NCBI RefSeq assembly: GCF_038562415.1
Contig: NZ_JBCFBA010000005.1
Location: 65,519 to 129,518, forward strand
Length of the DNA stretch: 64,000 bases
Direction of reading: 5' to 3'
From: Solidesulfovibrio sp.
Lineage (GTDB): Bacteria > Desulfobacterota > Desulfovibrionia > Desulfovibrionales > Desulfovibrionaceae
The translations under genes were made by a program, and so were the position numbers. This document shows positions 38,487 through 47,831 of the stretch, piece after piece. The first letter of the stretch is position 1; each line of letters begins with the position of its first letter. The notes below the pieces were generated by a model. It did no database searches. It had not been told where the DNA came from and was given only the letters and a program-made list of their open reading frames with translations.

Positions 38487-40811
38487 ATGAGCGAATTCAC
38501 ACCCCGGCTTCAGGAAGCCTACGACCTTGCCGCCAAGGAGGTGCGTTCCCGGCGTCATGGTTTTTTGAGCGCCGAGCACCTGCTTTATGCGCTGTGCCGG
38601 GAGCCGATCGCCATGGAGGTGCTCCGCCTGGCCGGCGGCGACGCCGGAAAAATCCGCGAGGGCCTCGACCGCCATCTGGACAAGAAAGCGCCCTTGCCGC
38701 GCCGGCAGTCCGAAAACGTGTTGCGGCACAAAAGCCTTGAGCGGGTGATCCATATCGCCCGGGTCAATGCCGATACGGCCGGCGCGCAACGGATCGGCGT
38801 CGGCGACATCCTCCTGGCCATGCTCGAGGAGGATACGAGCGCGGCCGCGTATTGCATCCGTGACCAGGGCGTTACCCATAGCGCCATCCGTTCCGCGATC
38901 GAGCGCGGCAACCTGGATGCGCAAAGCGAGCTGCGCCTCAACGCGGCCTTTGGAAACACCGTGCTCAGCCGGGCCGGAGACGGCGGGGATCCGGGGCTGT
39001 CCGCGTCCTCCGCCCTTGGGGCCTTCACCGTGGACCTCAGCCGCCGGGCGGAGACGGGAGGGCTCGATCCGCTCATCGGACGTACCGCCGAACTCGACCG
39101 CACCATCGAGGTCCTGGCGCGTCGCCGCAAGAACAACCCCCTCTACCTGGGCGAGCCGGGAACCGGCAAAACGGCCATGGCCGAGGGGCTTGCCCTGCGT
39201 ATCCTGCATGGCGACGTGCCCGCGGGCTTCAAGGACGCCCGCATCCATTCCCTGGATGTGGGGGCCTTGCTGGCCGGAGCCCGCTATCGCGGCGATGTGG
39301 AGGGCCGGGTGAAGGCCGTCTTAAAGGAGTTGGCCGAAATGCCGAAGCCTCTCCTTTTTATCGACGAGATTCACACCCTGGTCGGTTCCGGCCTGGGCGG
39401 CGCATCCGACATGGATATCGCCAACCTGCTCAAGCCGGTTCTCTCCCAGGGAGCTTTGCGCTGCATCGGCTCCACCACCTATGTGGAATACCGCAACCGC
39501 ATGGAAAAGGACCGGGCCTTGGTCCGCCGTTTCCAAACGATTGAAATCCGCGAGCCCTCCATCGACAGCTGCCTGGAGATCCTGAAGGGGTTGGAGGAGC
39601 GGTACGCCAGGCACCACGGGGTGCGCTACGCCGGGGACGCCCTGCATGCCGCCGTGGAATTGTCCGCCCGTTTCGTGCAGGACCGGCTGCTGCCTGACAA
39701 GGCCATCGACGTCATGGACGAGGCCGGCTCCCTTGTTTGCCTCCGAGGCGACCGCGGGCCTGGCGCCGCCGTGCTGCGCCAGGACGTCGAGCAGGTGGTG
39801 GCCCGCATGGCCGGCATCCCCCCACAGACGCTCTCCGGCACGGAAAAGGAACGCCTGCGCCGTCTCCAGCCGGAACTCGAATCACGCATATTCGGGCAGG
39901 ACAAGGCCATCGACACGGTCTGCCAGGCCATCATCTGCGCCCGGGCCGGGCTTTCCCGCGAAAAGCGTCCCGTCGGCTCCTTCCTGTTCTGCGGTCCGAG
40001 CGGGGTGGGGAAAACCGAGCTCGCCAAGCAGATCGCGGAGGCGCTGGGGGTGAAGTTCCTGCGGTTCGACATGAGCGAGCACATGGAGGCCCACGCGGTT
40101 TCGCGCCTGGTCGGCTCGCCTCCCGGGTATGTCGGCTACGACGAGGGCGGCCAACTGACGGAAGCCGTGCGCCGCACCCCGTACTGCCTGGTGCTGCTGG
40201 ATGAAATCGAGAAGGCGCATCCGGACATCTTCAATATCCTGCTCCAGGTCATGGATTATGCCACGCTTACGGACGGCAGCGGACGCAAGGCCGATTTCAG
40301 CAATGCGATCCTGATCATGACCTCCAACGTGGGATCGCAGGAAATCGCCGCCGGCGGCGTGGGCTTCCTGGCCGGGGCGTCCGACGCGGCCTGGCGCGGC
40401 ATGAAGGCCGTGGAGCGCGTCTTCACGCCGGAGTTCCGCAACCGGCTGGATGCCATAGTGCCTTTCGGCCCGCTCTCGAGCGCCCTTATGGGCCGCATCG
40501 TGGACAGCAACGTGGCCCTGTTGGGGCCCGGCCTCAGGGAGCGCGGCATCCGGCTGACCCTTTCGCCGCAGGCCCGCGCCTGGCTGGCCGAAAAAGGCTA
40601 TGCCCCGGCCTTCGGCGCGCGCCCCCTGCAGCGCCTGATCCGGGAATCCCTGGAGCGCCCCCTGTCCAGGGAACTCCTGTTCGGAGCCCTGGAAAACGGC
40701 GGGGAGGTGCTTGTCCTCCCTCCGCAAAAGGGAAAAGACGGCGAGGAACCCCGAACACTGCGCTTCGAAGTGCGGCCAACGAACACGCCGGAAAAAAAGA
40801 CGGCCCCGTGA
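38487..40811 (+). CDS. ClpA-like AAA+ unfoldase
   Basis: This 774-residue Clp/Hsp100 ATPase has an N-terminal Clp_N repeat domain (residues 1-140). AAA domain 1 has Walker A GEPGTGKT and [17 protein letters not shown] domain 2 has Walker A GPSGVGKT and [22 protein letters not shown] lies at the place of the ClpP-binding IGL/F loop of ClpA, so docking to ClpP is possible. No clpS or clpP is adjacent, unlike housekeeping clpA. With an Fe-S protein and hypAB downstream, it may be a dedicated unfoldase or disaggregase for a metalloprotein made by this region. Confidence 0.88.
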   Translation: MSEFTPRLQEAYDLAAKEVRSRRHGFLSAEHLLYALCREPIAMEVLRLAGGDAGKIREGLDRHLDKKAPLPRRQSENVLRHKSLERVIHIARVNADTAGAQRIGVGDILLAMLEEDTSAAAYCIRDQGVTHSAIRSAIERGNLDAQSELRLNAAFGNTVLSRAGDGGDPGLSASSALGAFTVDLSRRAETGGLDPLIGRTAELDRTIEVLARRRKNNPLYLGEPGTGKTAMAEGLALRILHGDVPAGFKDARIHSLDVGALLAGARYRGDVEGRVKAVLKELAEMPKPLLFIDEIHTLVGSGLGGASDMDIANLLKPVLSQGALRCIGSTTYVEYRNRMEKDRALVRRFQTIEIREPSIDSCLEILKGLEERYARHHGVRYAGDALHAAVELSARFVQDRLLPDKAIDVMDEAGSLVCLRGDRGPGAAVLRQDVEQVVARMAGIPPQTLSGTEKERLRRLQPELESRIFGQDKAIDTVCQAIICARAGLSREKRPVGSFLFCGPSGVGKTELAKQIAEALGVKFLRFDMSEHMEAHAVSRLVGSPPGYVGYDEGGQLTEAVRRTPYCLVLLDEIEKAHPDIFNILLQVMDYATLTDGSGRKADFSNAILIMTSNVGSQEIAAGGVGFLAGASDAAWRGMKAVERVFTPEFRNRLDAIVPFGPLSSALMGRIVDSNVALLGPGLRERGIRLTLSPQARAWLAEKGYAPAFGARPLQRLIRESLERPLSRELLFGALENGGEVLVLPPQKGKDGEEPRTLRFEVRPTNTPEKKTAP

Positions 40812-40858
40812 CGTCGCCGAAGGGCACGGCGGACGGCCCCTTTTCCCACGGAGGTTTC

Positions 40859-42058
40859 ATGGACCAGGGCGAGGAAAGAATCCGAAAAAATTACGAGTGG
40901 ATGGCCAAGATAGCCCGCAACGAGCCCACGGGGATTCCCGCCATGGACCCGCGTGCCGACGCGCCGCAGTATCAGCCGTATTATGCCCGACTGCGCGAAA
41001 TGCTGGAGACCTTGTGCTCCGGCTTTCCCGAGGCCTCGGAAATTCCCGGCATGCCGGAGGGCGCCGAGTGGCGCATGCTCAAAACGCTCTTCCTGCCCGA
41101 ACACGTCCGCTTGGCCGTCCACGTCCCGGTGCGCGGCTTCGGGACGGCGGCGGAGATCGCCCGCCGGGCCGCGTTGCCGGAAGGTACGGTTCTGGAGGCG
41201 CTGCTCGCCATGGCCGGTCGCGGCTGCATTTTCCACAAGCGTGAACATGGCGTCGATTCGTTCCGCCATCTGGGGCAGATTCCCGGCATCATCGAGTTTC
41301 AGCCCTGGCGGCTTTCCGTGGAATACCGCGAAGCGACCGGGGACTATGTTTCCGGCTACCTGCGCCCGGTCATGTTCGATCTGAACGTGCCTTCCTGGCG
41401 CTGGATTCCCATCAACGCCGAGGCCGTGGCGGACAATGCCATCCTGCCCTACGACAATGCCGAGAGGATTCTCCTGGGGGCGAAGTGCGTTTCCGTTTGC
41501 AGCTGCATGTGCCGCGCCGTGCAGGAGACGCCCTGCAAATATATGGAGCCGCCTTATGAATGCTGCCTGCAGTTGAACGAGTTCGCCGATTTTTATGTCA
41601 ATGACCTCAAAATATCGCGCTACATCACACATGACGAAATCAGAGCGTTGTTGCGCTACAACGCCGAACATCACATTGCCATGGAAGTCGCCGGTTCCCA
41701 GCGGGCGGAAATCATCTGCTGCTGTTGTGAATGCTGCTGCGAGCCGATCAGGATTTTCCGCAAATTTGGCGGAAAATCGGTAAAGCAAATCACGAATTAC
41801 GTACTGGAGTGCGACCTGGAGCGCTGTACGGGCTGCGGCGAGTGCGCCGCCCATTGTTTCACCCGGGAGGCCCTGCGCATGGTTGACGGAAAACCCGCCT
41901 ACACCAGGGAAAAGTGCGTGGGCTGCGGCGTGTGCCTGCGCAGCTGCCCGGCCGGGGCGCTCATTTTGCGGATCAAGAATCCCGAAGCCGTTTTCGAGCC
42001 TCCGGAAAGCCTCTACGACCTGCACGCCGTCCAGGCCAGGGGTCGCGGGAAAGGATAG
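40859..42058 (+). CDS. Cys-rich Fe-S protein with two C-terminal 4Fe-4S motifs
   Basis: This 399-residue protein has an N-terminal helical part, possibly winged-helix (GFGTAAEIARRAALPEGTVLEALLAMAG). A Cys-rich middle follows (CVSVCSCMCRAVQETPC, then CCCCECCC near residue 287). A C-terminal ferredoxin domain has two classic motifs, CTGCGECAAHC and CVGCGVCLRSC. It is probably a cytoplasmic electron-transfer or regulatory protein. GGAGG precedes the ATG at 40859. It lies 47 nt after the clpA-like gene and 16 nt before hypA. Confidence 0.8.
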   Translation: MDQGEERIRKNYEWMAKIARNEPTGIPAMDPRADAPQYQPYYARLREMLETLCSGFPEASEIPGMPEGAEWRMLKTLFLPEHVRLAVHVPVRGFGTAAEIARRAALPEGTVLEALLAMAGRGCIFHKREHGVDSFRHLGQIPGIIEFQPWRLSVEYREATGDYVSGYLRPVMFDLNVPSWRWIPINAEAVADNAILPYDNAERILLGAKCVSVCSCMCRAVQETPCKYMEPPYECCLQLNEFADFYVNDLKISRYITHDEIRALLRYNAEHHIAMEVAGSQRAEIICCCCECCCEPIRIFRKFGGKSVKQITNYVLECDLERCTGCGECAAHCFTREALRMVDGKPAYTREKCVGCGVCLRSCPAGALILRIKNPEAVFEPPESLYDLHAVQARGRGKG

Positions 42059-42074
42059 CCACGGCGGTTCGGAC

Positions 42075-42461
42075 ATGCATGAATTGGCCGTTGCCAAGCG
42101 GATCGCCCGGGTGGTCGTGGATTGCGCCAGGCAGAACCGGGCCGCCGGGGTCACGGACATCTATCTGAGAATCGGCGCCCTGCGCGGCATCACCGGGGAA
42201 TGGGTGCGGCGCTACTTCGTCTATGCCAGCCGGGGGACCGTGGCCGAAGGCGCGTTGCTGCATATCGACCGCGTGCCGGGGAGCGTCATTTGCCGGTGCG
42301 GCGCGGTCACTCCCCTTGAGCCGGGGCATCTGGACGATGTGGCCTGCCGGGAATGCGGCGGCACGGAACTGCGCCTCTGGAGCGGTCGGGAATTCACCCT
42401 GGTGGGCATCGGCGTTCGGGAAAAAGGCGGGCTGGAGAATGAAAGACATCCCATTGATTGA
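42075..42461 (+). CDS. hypA: HypA-like nickel metallochaperone
   Basis: This 128-residue protein begins MHELAVAKRIARVV, with the His2-Glu3 nickel-binding start of HypA. Two Cys pairs normally bind structural zinc. The second is a normal CREC, but the first reads CRC, one residue shorter than the usual C-x2-C. HypA delivers Ni to NiFe hydrogenase with HypB. No hydrogenase genes are in the window, so the target is unclear. The gene overlaps hypB by 23 nt. Confidence 0.85.
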   Translation: MHELAVAKRIARVVVDCARQNRAAGVTDIYLRIGALRGITGEWVRRYFVYASRGTVAEGALLHIDRVPGSVICRCGAVTPLEPGHLDDVACRECGGTELRLWSGREFTLVGIGVREKGGLENERHPID

Positions 42462-43104
42462 CCTACGCCGGGAGATCTTCGCGGACAACGACGCCTGCGC
42501 CTCGGATATCAGGCGCTTTCTGCGAGACAAGCGCATCTGCATGTTCAATCTGATGGGGTCCCCGGGGTGCGGCAAAACCAGCCTTCTGCTCCAGACCATC
42601 CGGCGGTTGAAGGGGAAAAACATCGCCGTCATCGAGGGCGACCTGGATTCCATGGTGGATTCCGAAAAAATCATGCGGGCCGGGGCGGACGTCATCCAGG
42701 TCAATACCGGCGGGGCCTGCCATTTGGACGCCGTCGTCGTGCAGCGCGCCCTGCACGTTCTTTCCCCCGGGCAGTATGACGCCATCTTTGTGGAGAATAT
42801 CGGGAACCTGGTGTGTCCCGCGGAATTCGACATCGGCGAGAACAAAAAGATCATGATGCTGAGCGTCCCGGAAGGCGATGACAAGATCCTCAAATACCCC
42901 TTGATGTTCACTGTCGCGGATGTCTTGATCATCCACAAGACCGACTGCCTTCCGGATGACGGCTTTTCCATGCAGAAATTCAGAGCGTGCGCGGCTCTTC
43001 TCAATCCCCATCTGCAGATTTTCGAGGTTTCCTCCCGAACCGGGAACGGCATCGGGGCCTGGACGCGCTACCTGGAAAAACTGCTGGAGGCCCCCCTGGG
43101 CTAA
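42439..43104 (+). CDS. hypB: HypB-like GTPase for nickel insertion
   Basis: This 221-residue SIMIBI-class GTPase has P-loop GSPGCGKTS near residue 39, switch/metal segment EGDLDS, the HypB-specific ENIGNLVCPAEFD, and the base-recognition segment HKTD. It lacks the His-rich N-terminus of Ni-storing HypB proteins. It overlaps hypA, so the pair is translationally coupled. The rest of the hyp set (hypC-F) is not present, suggesting either a second, specialised hypAB or a target other than hydrogenase. Confidence 0.88.
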   Translation: MKDIPLIDLRREIFADNDACASDIRRFLRDKRICMFNLMGSPGCGKTSLLLQTIRRLKGKNIAVIEGDLDSMVDSEKIMRAGADVIQVNTGGACHLDAVVVQRALHVLSPGQYDAIFVENIGNLVCPAEFDIGENKKIMMLSVPEGDDKILKYPLMFTVADVLIIHKTDCLPDDGFSMQKFRACAALLNPHLQIFEVSSRTGNGIGAWTRYLEKLLEAPLG

Positions 43105-43224
43105 ACGCCGTCCGTTCCGTCGCGGCGAGCCGCCAAAACGGGCCGTTCCCCGGCCGCCTGCGACCGCCGAGGCGGCGGCCGTCCTTTCTTTTCGTATCGG
43201 GACGGCCAAGGCCGAAGGAAATGA

Positions 43225-43250
43225 GACGCCGGACCGAACGGTCCGGCGTC
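43225..43250. terminator. Bidirectional terminator between hypB and the MFS copy 3 gene
   Basis: GACGCCGGACC-GAAC-GGTCCGGCGTC is a perfect 11-bp hairpin between two convergent genes. T content after it is low on both sides, but the position fits a terminator. Confidence 0.7.
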
Positions 43251-43256
43251 TTCGGA

Positions 43257-44564
43257 TCAATGCGACAAGGCTCTGGCGGCGGACGCCTTGCCAAAGGCAA
43301 CCGTTGTCACCTGCATGGGTTCAGCGACCGCCCAGGCGCTGTACAAGCCCATGAGCGCCACGCCGATATACAGCAGACAGGACAGCGCGTAGGCTTCGGC
43401 GGAAAAGCCCCCGCCGGGCATTCTCCCCTGGCTCTCCAGCAGCCAGCCCGTCAGCGGTTGAAAGATGGTCACGCCGAACAGGGAAGGAAAGGTGTTCAAG
43501 AGCCCGCTGCCCGTGCCGGTCGCCTCGTCGCCGAACAAATCGCGTACCGCGGCGAATCCCACGGCCGTGGCTCCCATGCCGCAGACCGCCAAGGCGAAAA
43601 ACCACGGATAGAAAGACCAGACCGGCAAGCGAGCCCCCCAGAGTGCGAGAATGGCGAAGAGGACCGCCAGCCCGGCGGCGTTGAGAAGCATGACCGGCCG
43701 TCTGGCCTGGAAGACGGCCTCGGAAAGCCACCCGGCGAGCGGGCCGCCGGCCAGCATGCCGAACCCCATCATGAGCAGGACACCGCCAGCCTGGCTTCGC
43801 GTCAGGCCATGGACATCCATGAGGTATGGTCCGCCCCACAGCCCGCCAAAGCTCATGTGGACACTGAACTGACAGAAGTACCACATGGCGATCCACCAGA
43901 AGTCGCGGCTTTGGCAAATGGTCTTCACCGAAACCCACAGCGCGGCGGGCGTGGCTTTCTGGGCTTCGCTCGACGTCGCCTCCGACGCCTCGGGCTTGTC
44001 CCGGACCAGGAACCATAACGCCACCGACAGCCCGAGGCCGATCCCGCCGAGCAGGACGAGACTCGTCCTCCAGCCGACAAAGGAACACAGCCAGGCCATG
44101 GGAGCGGAGCCGAGGATCAGTCCGACCCCGCCCATGCCGAGATAAATGCCGCTCATGCGCGCGAAGGAGCGGGGGGCGAACCAGCTGCTGATCAATTTGA
44201 TGCCGCAGATGAAGACCACCGAAAGGCCCAAGCCCATCAACGCCCGGCCGACGAACAGGCCGGAGACCGAGTCGGCAAGGCCGAAAAGCATGGCCCCGCC
44301 CGCAGCCAAAGCGAAAAAGAGCGGCAATGTGCGCCGTGGTCCCAAGGAGTCGGCCAACAGGCCGCTTGGCAGTTGCATCACGCCATACGTGAAAAAAAAG
44401 ACCGACGCCAAAATACCCAAGACCGACGCGCTCATATGCATGTCCTGTATGATATCCAGCGCCATGACGGCAGGACTGACGCGGTGAAATGTCACAAAGA
44501 CATAGGCTGCGCACAGGAGGAGAAAAATGAGGAGACCTTGCCGGTGATGTCTGCCTGAAGACAT
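43257..44564 (-). CDS. MFS transporter divergent from GRE3
   Basis: This 435-residue, 12-helix carrier has the loop 2-3 motif GLLADSLGPRRTLPL. AYVFVTFHRVSPAVMALDI at the first helix resembles the anion:cation symporter/hexuronate-like MFS groups. It is not close to the two MFS copies of locus 2. GAGGGAAT precedes the ATG. It is divergent from GRE3, so it is a good candidate for import of the GRE3 substrate. Confidence 0.82.
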   Translation of the reverse strand: MSSGRHHRQGLLIFLLLCAAYVFVTFHRVSPAVMALDIIQDMHMSASVLGILASVFFFTYGVMQLPSGLLADSLGPRRTLPLFFALAAGGAMLFGLADSVSGLFVGRALMGLGLSVVFICGIKLISSWFAPRSFARMSGIYLGMGGVGLILGSAPMAWLCSFVGWRTSLVLLGGIGLGLSVALWFLVRDKPEASEATSSEAQKATPAALWVSVKTICQSRDFWWIAMWYFCQFSVHMSFGGLWGGPYLMDVHGLTRSQAGGVLLMMGFGMLAGGPLAGWLSEAVFQARRPVMLLNAAGLAVLFAILALWGARLPVWSFYPWFFALAVCGMGATAVGFAAVRDLFGDEATGTGSGLLNTFPSLFGVTIFQPLTGWLLESQGRMPGGGFSAEAYALSCLLYIGVALMGLYSAWAVAEPMQVTTVAFGKASAARALSH

Positions 44565-45071
44565 GTTCTATTCCCTCGTCGTCTGGTCGACTGGCCTGCA
44601 CCAGTCGGTTGTCATTCGTCCGGCCAGCGAAACATGGTATCCGTATCATCGCGGCGCTCTCGAAATACGTAGCGATTAACGCATGCTGGTCGGCCTTTCC
44701 CTCGTCTGTCGTGGCCACCGTGCGCCCACCGGATCAATCGGTCCAACGGATTTTTTTTATCGAATCAATCGTGGAGAATGATGTATCGAGCCGGGCCAAA
44801 CGGTGTACCTTGCCCGGCGCCCCACAGGACAAGGGAATACCCACGCCAGCCGGCTACACCCGGACCTTTGCGCTTTCCTCCTGGCCAGACACGGGGCGGC
44901 CTTCTGGAGGCTCAGTCCGGGAGGTCTACTTGTCTCTCTTTCGGTACATCTTCCGGCGGTCGCCGCAACAGATTGTCCCCTGTTGCGCACAGCCAGGCCA
45001 GGGCCTGGAGCGCACTAGACAATCTGCTGTAATATTTATATTTTCTTGAAAAATATATCGGTAATTTTTGT
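44565..45071. other. Intergenic region between the MFS copy 3 gene and the GRE3 promoter
   Basis: About 500 nt hold no conserved ORF. It must contain the MFS promoter (minus strand) and any enhancer sites for GRE3; no strong repeat stands out. Confidence 0.4.
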
Positions 45072-45087
45072 TGGAATGTTTTTTGCT
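45072..45087 (+). promoter_or_regulatory. Sigma-54 promoter of GRE3
   Basis: TGGAATGTTTTTTGCT has GG and GC exactly 10 nt apart and a perfect -12 TTGCT; the -24 box is a partial match. It lies 129 nt before the GRE3 start. No sigma-54 activator is adjacent. Confidence 0.65.
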
Positions 45088-45216
45088 GAGAGATAGGTGA
45101 AACGCGAACTTCACTTGTGATTTCCGCTGACAAAACGGGAAGTTGCAAATGCGATGGGCGCAATAAGGATTCAGTATTGGCAAAAGGCGAAAAACGCTTC
45201 TTGAAAGGAGAAGACT

Positions 45217-47664
45217 ATGGCTAAAGGGAAGATCCAGAACGAACGTGTCCAGAAACGCCTCGACCGCTGGTTTGACACCCCGTGGCGCATCAACATCGAG
45301 CGCACCAAGACCTACACCGAGGGCTTCGCCAGTTCCGAAGGCGAGCATATGGTCATTCGCCGCGCCAAGGCCTTTGCGAATTGCTGCTACAAAATGCCCG
45401 TCATCATCCGCCCGGAAGACTACCTGGTCGGCTACCGCGACTGCGATGTGAAATCCGCCGGCGTGTTCCCCGAGTTCAGCGGCCCTGAATTCCTGGATGA
45501 CATCGAAACCTGCAAGGCCCGGCAGTACGAGCACTTCGACCTCAGCCCCGAGGACGAAAAGATCCTGGTCGACGACATCTTCCCCTATTGGAAGGGCAAC
45601 GGCGACTGGGCGCGTACGATGATCCGACAACTCGTGGACAACATGCCGGAAAAACTCAAGAACACCAACTTCGCCGATGCCACCTGCTTCCCGCCCATGC
45701 CGGCCAACATCTGCGGCCATGACCACCGCCGCGACACCGACACCGGCCACTACGACTTCCCGTGGCGGCGTTACCTGTACCTGGGCGCCGAAGGCGTGAA
45801 AAAGGAAGCCGAGGAAAAACTTGCCACCATCGACCCGTGCGACCTCAAGCAGGTGCAGAGCATGCCGTTTTGGAAGGCCGTCATCATCGCCATGGACGCC
45901 GCCATCTGCTACGGCAACCGTTTTGCCGACGAGGCGCTGCGCCAGGCCGAAGCATGCGAGGACCCTGTCCGCAAGAAGGAACTGCTTGAAATCGCCGACA
46001 CCTGCCGGCAGGTGCCTGCCAAGCCGGCCCGCAACATGCACGACGCGCTCCAGGCCTATATGTTCTTTAAGATCCTGAGCCGCATGGAGAGCATCGACCA
46101 TGCCAACGGCCCGGGCCTGGTCGACCGCTGGCTGCTGCCTTTCTATGAAAAGGATGTCCGCGAAGGCCGCCTGACCAAGGACGAGGCCATGGCCCTGCTG
46201 GAAGAGTTCAGCATCTGGTTTGCCGAGTCCGCCCACTACTACACGACCAATGTGTTGTCCTGGTACTCGGGCGCCGGCTCCTTCCACAACATGACCGTGG
46301 GCGGCATCGGCACCAACGGCTTCGACATGACCAATGACCTCACCTACATGATGCTTGACGCCTACATCCACACCAATCTGTTCCAGCCTTCGCTGTCCGT
46401 GCGCGTGCACAGCCAGACCCCGCAGGCCCTGCTGGAAAAAATCGGCGAGGTGGTGGCCCTTGGCGGCGGCCAGCCGTCCATCTGCAACGACGACGTCATC
46501 ATCCCGGGCCTGCTCGCCCTGCCGCGCGGCGACCACGATCCCGACCTGACCTACGAAGCCGTCAGAAACTACTATCCCGTCGGCTGTGTCGAACACGCGA
46601 CTCCTTTCCACTACGGCACCGTGATGCACAGCTACATCAACTACGGCGCCATCATCGAGCTCGCCCTGAACCAGGGCGTGAGCCATCTCTACAAGCGCAA
46701 GATGATCGAATCGGACCCCGGCGACGCCCGTGCATTCAAGAGCATGGACGAAGTCGTCGCCGCCGTCGAAACGGTCTTCAAGGACATCATGGATGTCGAC
46801 GAAGGCCTCGTCATGTGCCAGGAAACCATCGAACGCGAATTCTACCCCACCACCTGGCAGTCCGCCTTCATGGAAGACTGCGTCGCCCGCGGCCTGGCCA
46901 AGGAACAGGGCGGCGCCCGCTACAACTTCGGTGGCCCCGGCACCTGCGTGGGCTTCGCCGACGCGGGCGACTCCCTTGCCGCCATCGAAAAAGTCATCTT
47001 CATCGACAAGAAGTACACGATGCGCGAATTGTGCGATGCCCTCGACGCCAACTTCGAAGGCCACGAGGAACTGCGCAAGGCCCTGAGCGACGCTCCGAAG
47101 TTCGGCAGCGACAACGACTTTGCCGACAAGTGGTGCAACTACGTCCACGACCTGTACAGCAACTCCATCATCCAGCGCAAAAACGCCCGCGGCGGCCGTC
47201 TGCAGCCCGGCGGCGTGTCCATGTCCGTATTCGTGCCGCACGGCGCCGTCTGCGGCGCGCTGCCTTCCGGCCGCAAGGCCGGCGAGGCGCTGGCCAACGG
47301 CGTCGGCGCCGCCATCGGCGCCGAGTCCAACGGCCTCGTCGGCGCCTTCAACTCCATGGGCAAGATCAACTTCTCCGGCGACTACGACACCATCTGGAAC
47401 GTCCGCATCGACGGGGGCTCCTGTGACACCGCCGAGGGCCGCAGGGATTTTTCCGGACTGGTCCGTACCTTCGTCGACAAGAAGATCGCCCAGATGCAGG
47501 TGAGTTGCCTGTCCACCGACACCATGCGCGAGGCGCAGAAGCGCCCGGAAAACTATCGGGACCTGATCGTCCGCGTGGTCGGCTACAGCGCCAACTTCGT
47601 CACCCTGCCTCCCACCGTGCAGGATCTCGTCCTCCAGCGGGAGGAACATCCGCTGCAATCCTAA
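45217..47664 (+). CDS. Glycyl radical enzyme 3 (GCVE-type, lyase/dehydratase-like)
   Basis: This 815-residue enzyme has the radical Gly at about 789 (VRVVGYSANFVTLP) and the catalytic Cys457-Val-Glu459 in YYPVGCVEHATPF. Unlike GRE1 and GRE2, it has the Cys-x-Glu pair of dehydratases, CutC, decarboxylases and C-S lyases. The residue after Glu is His where many members have Pro, so it does not clearly match a characterised subgroup. AAAGGAG precedes the ATG. An activase and a UGA-containing HesB-like gene follow; an MFS gene is divergent. Desulfovibrio relatives use such enzymes on choline, isethionate and sulfopropanediol, but I cannot choose among these. Confidence 0.9.
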   Translation: MAKGKIQNERVQKRLDRWFDTPWRINIERTKTYTEGFASSEGEHMVIRRAKAFANCCYKMPVIIRPEDYLVGYRDCDVKSAGVFPEFSGPEFLDDIETCKARQYEHFDLSPEDEKILVDDIFPYWKGNGDWARTMIRQLVDNMPEKLKNTNFADATCFPPMPANICGHDHRRDTDTGHYDFPWRRYLYLGAEGVKKEAEEKLATIDPCDLKQVQSMPFWKAVIIAMDAAICYGNRFADEALRQAEACEDPVRKKELLEIADTCRQVPAKPARNMHDALQAYMFFKILSRMESIDHANGPGLVDRWLLPFYEKDVREGRLTKDEAMALLEEFSIWFAESAHYYTTNVLSWYSGAGSFHNMTVGGIGTNGFDMTNDLTYMMLDAYIHTNLFQPSLSVRVHSQTPQALLEKIGEVVALGGGQPSICNDDVIIPGLLALPRGDHDPDLTYEAVRNYYPVGCVEHATPFHYGTVMHSYINYGAIIELALNQGVSHLYKRKMIESDPGDARAFKSMDEVVAAVETVFKDIMDVDEGLVMCQETIEREFYPTTWQSAFMEDCVARGLAKEQGGARYNFGGPGTCVGFADAGDSLAAIEKVIFIDKKYTMRELCDALDANFEGHEELRKALSDAPKFGSDNDFADKWCNYVHDLYSNSIIQRKNARGGRLQPGGVSMSVFVPHGAVCGALPSGRKAGEALANGVGAAIGAESNGLVGAFNSMGKINFSGDYDTIWNVRIDGGSCDTAEGRRDFSGLVRTFVDKKIAQMQVSCLSTDTMREAQKRPENYRDLIVRVVGYSANFVTLPPTVQDLVLQREEHPLQS

Positions 47665-47674
47665 ACAGGTAACG

Positions 47675-47706
47675 GTGTGCCGGCCCGGAAAGCCGGGCCG
47701 GCACAC
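47675..47706 (+). repeat. Perfect GC-rich hairpin after GRE3
   Basis: GTGTGCCGGCCCGG (47675-47688) and its complement (47693-47706) form a 14-bp stem with loop AAAG. There is no T run, and the activase follows, so it may stabilise the GRE3 mRNA and lower activase expression. Confidence 0.75.
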
Positions 47707-47831
47707 CCCGTGGCGCAGAGGATATTTTGCAGGCAAAGCCGCAGTCCCGTTAGGGATACTGGAGCGGCTGCAAAAAAAAGAAGCGGGGCTCATTTTTATC
47801 GGCGGTAGCGGCCGCACTTTTGAGGTTATGT

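Noticed and set aside
45217-47664. Naming GRE3 as isethionate lyase or choline lyase
   Set aside because: No microcompartment, aldehyde dehydrogenase or TRAP carrier genes that usually accompany those enzymes are nearby, and the GCVEH loop is not diagnostic.
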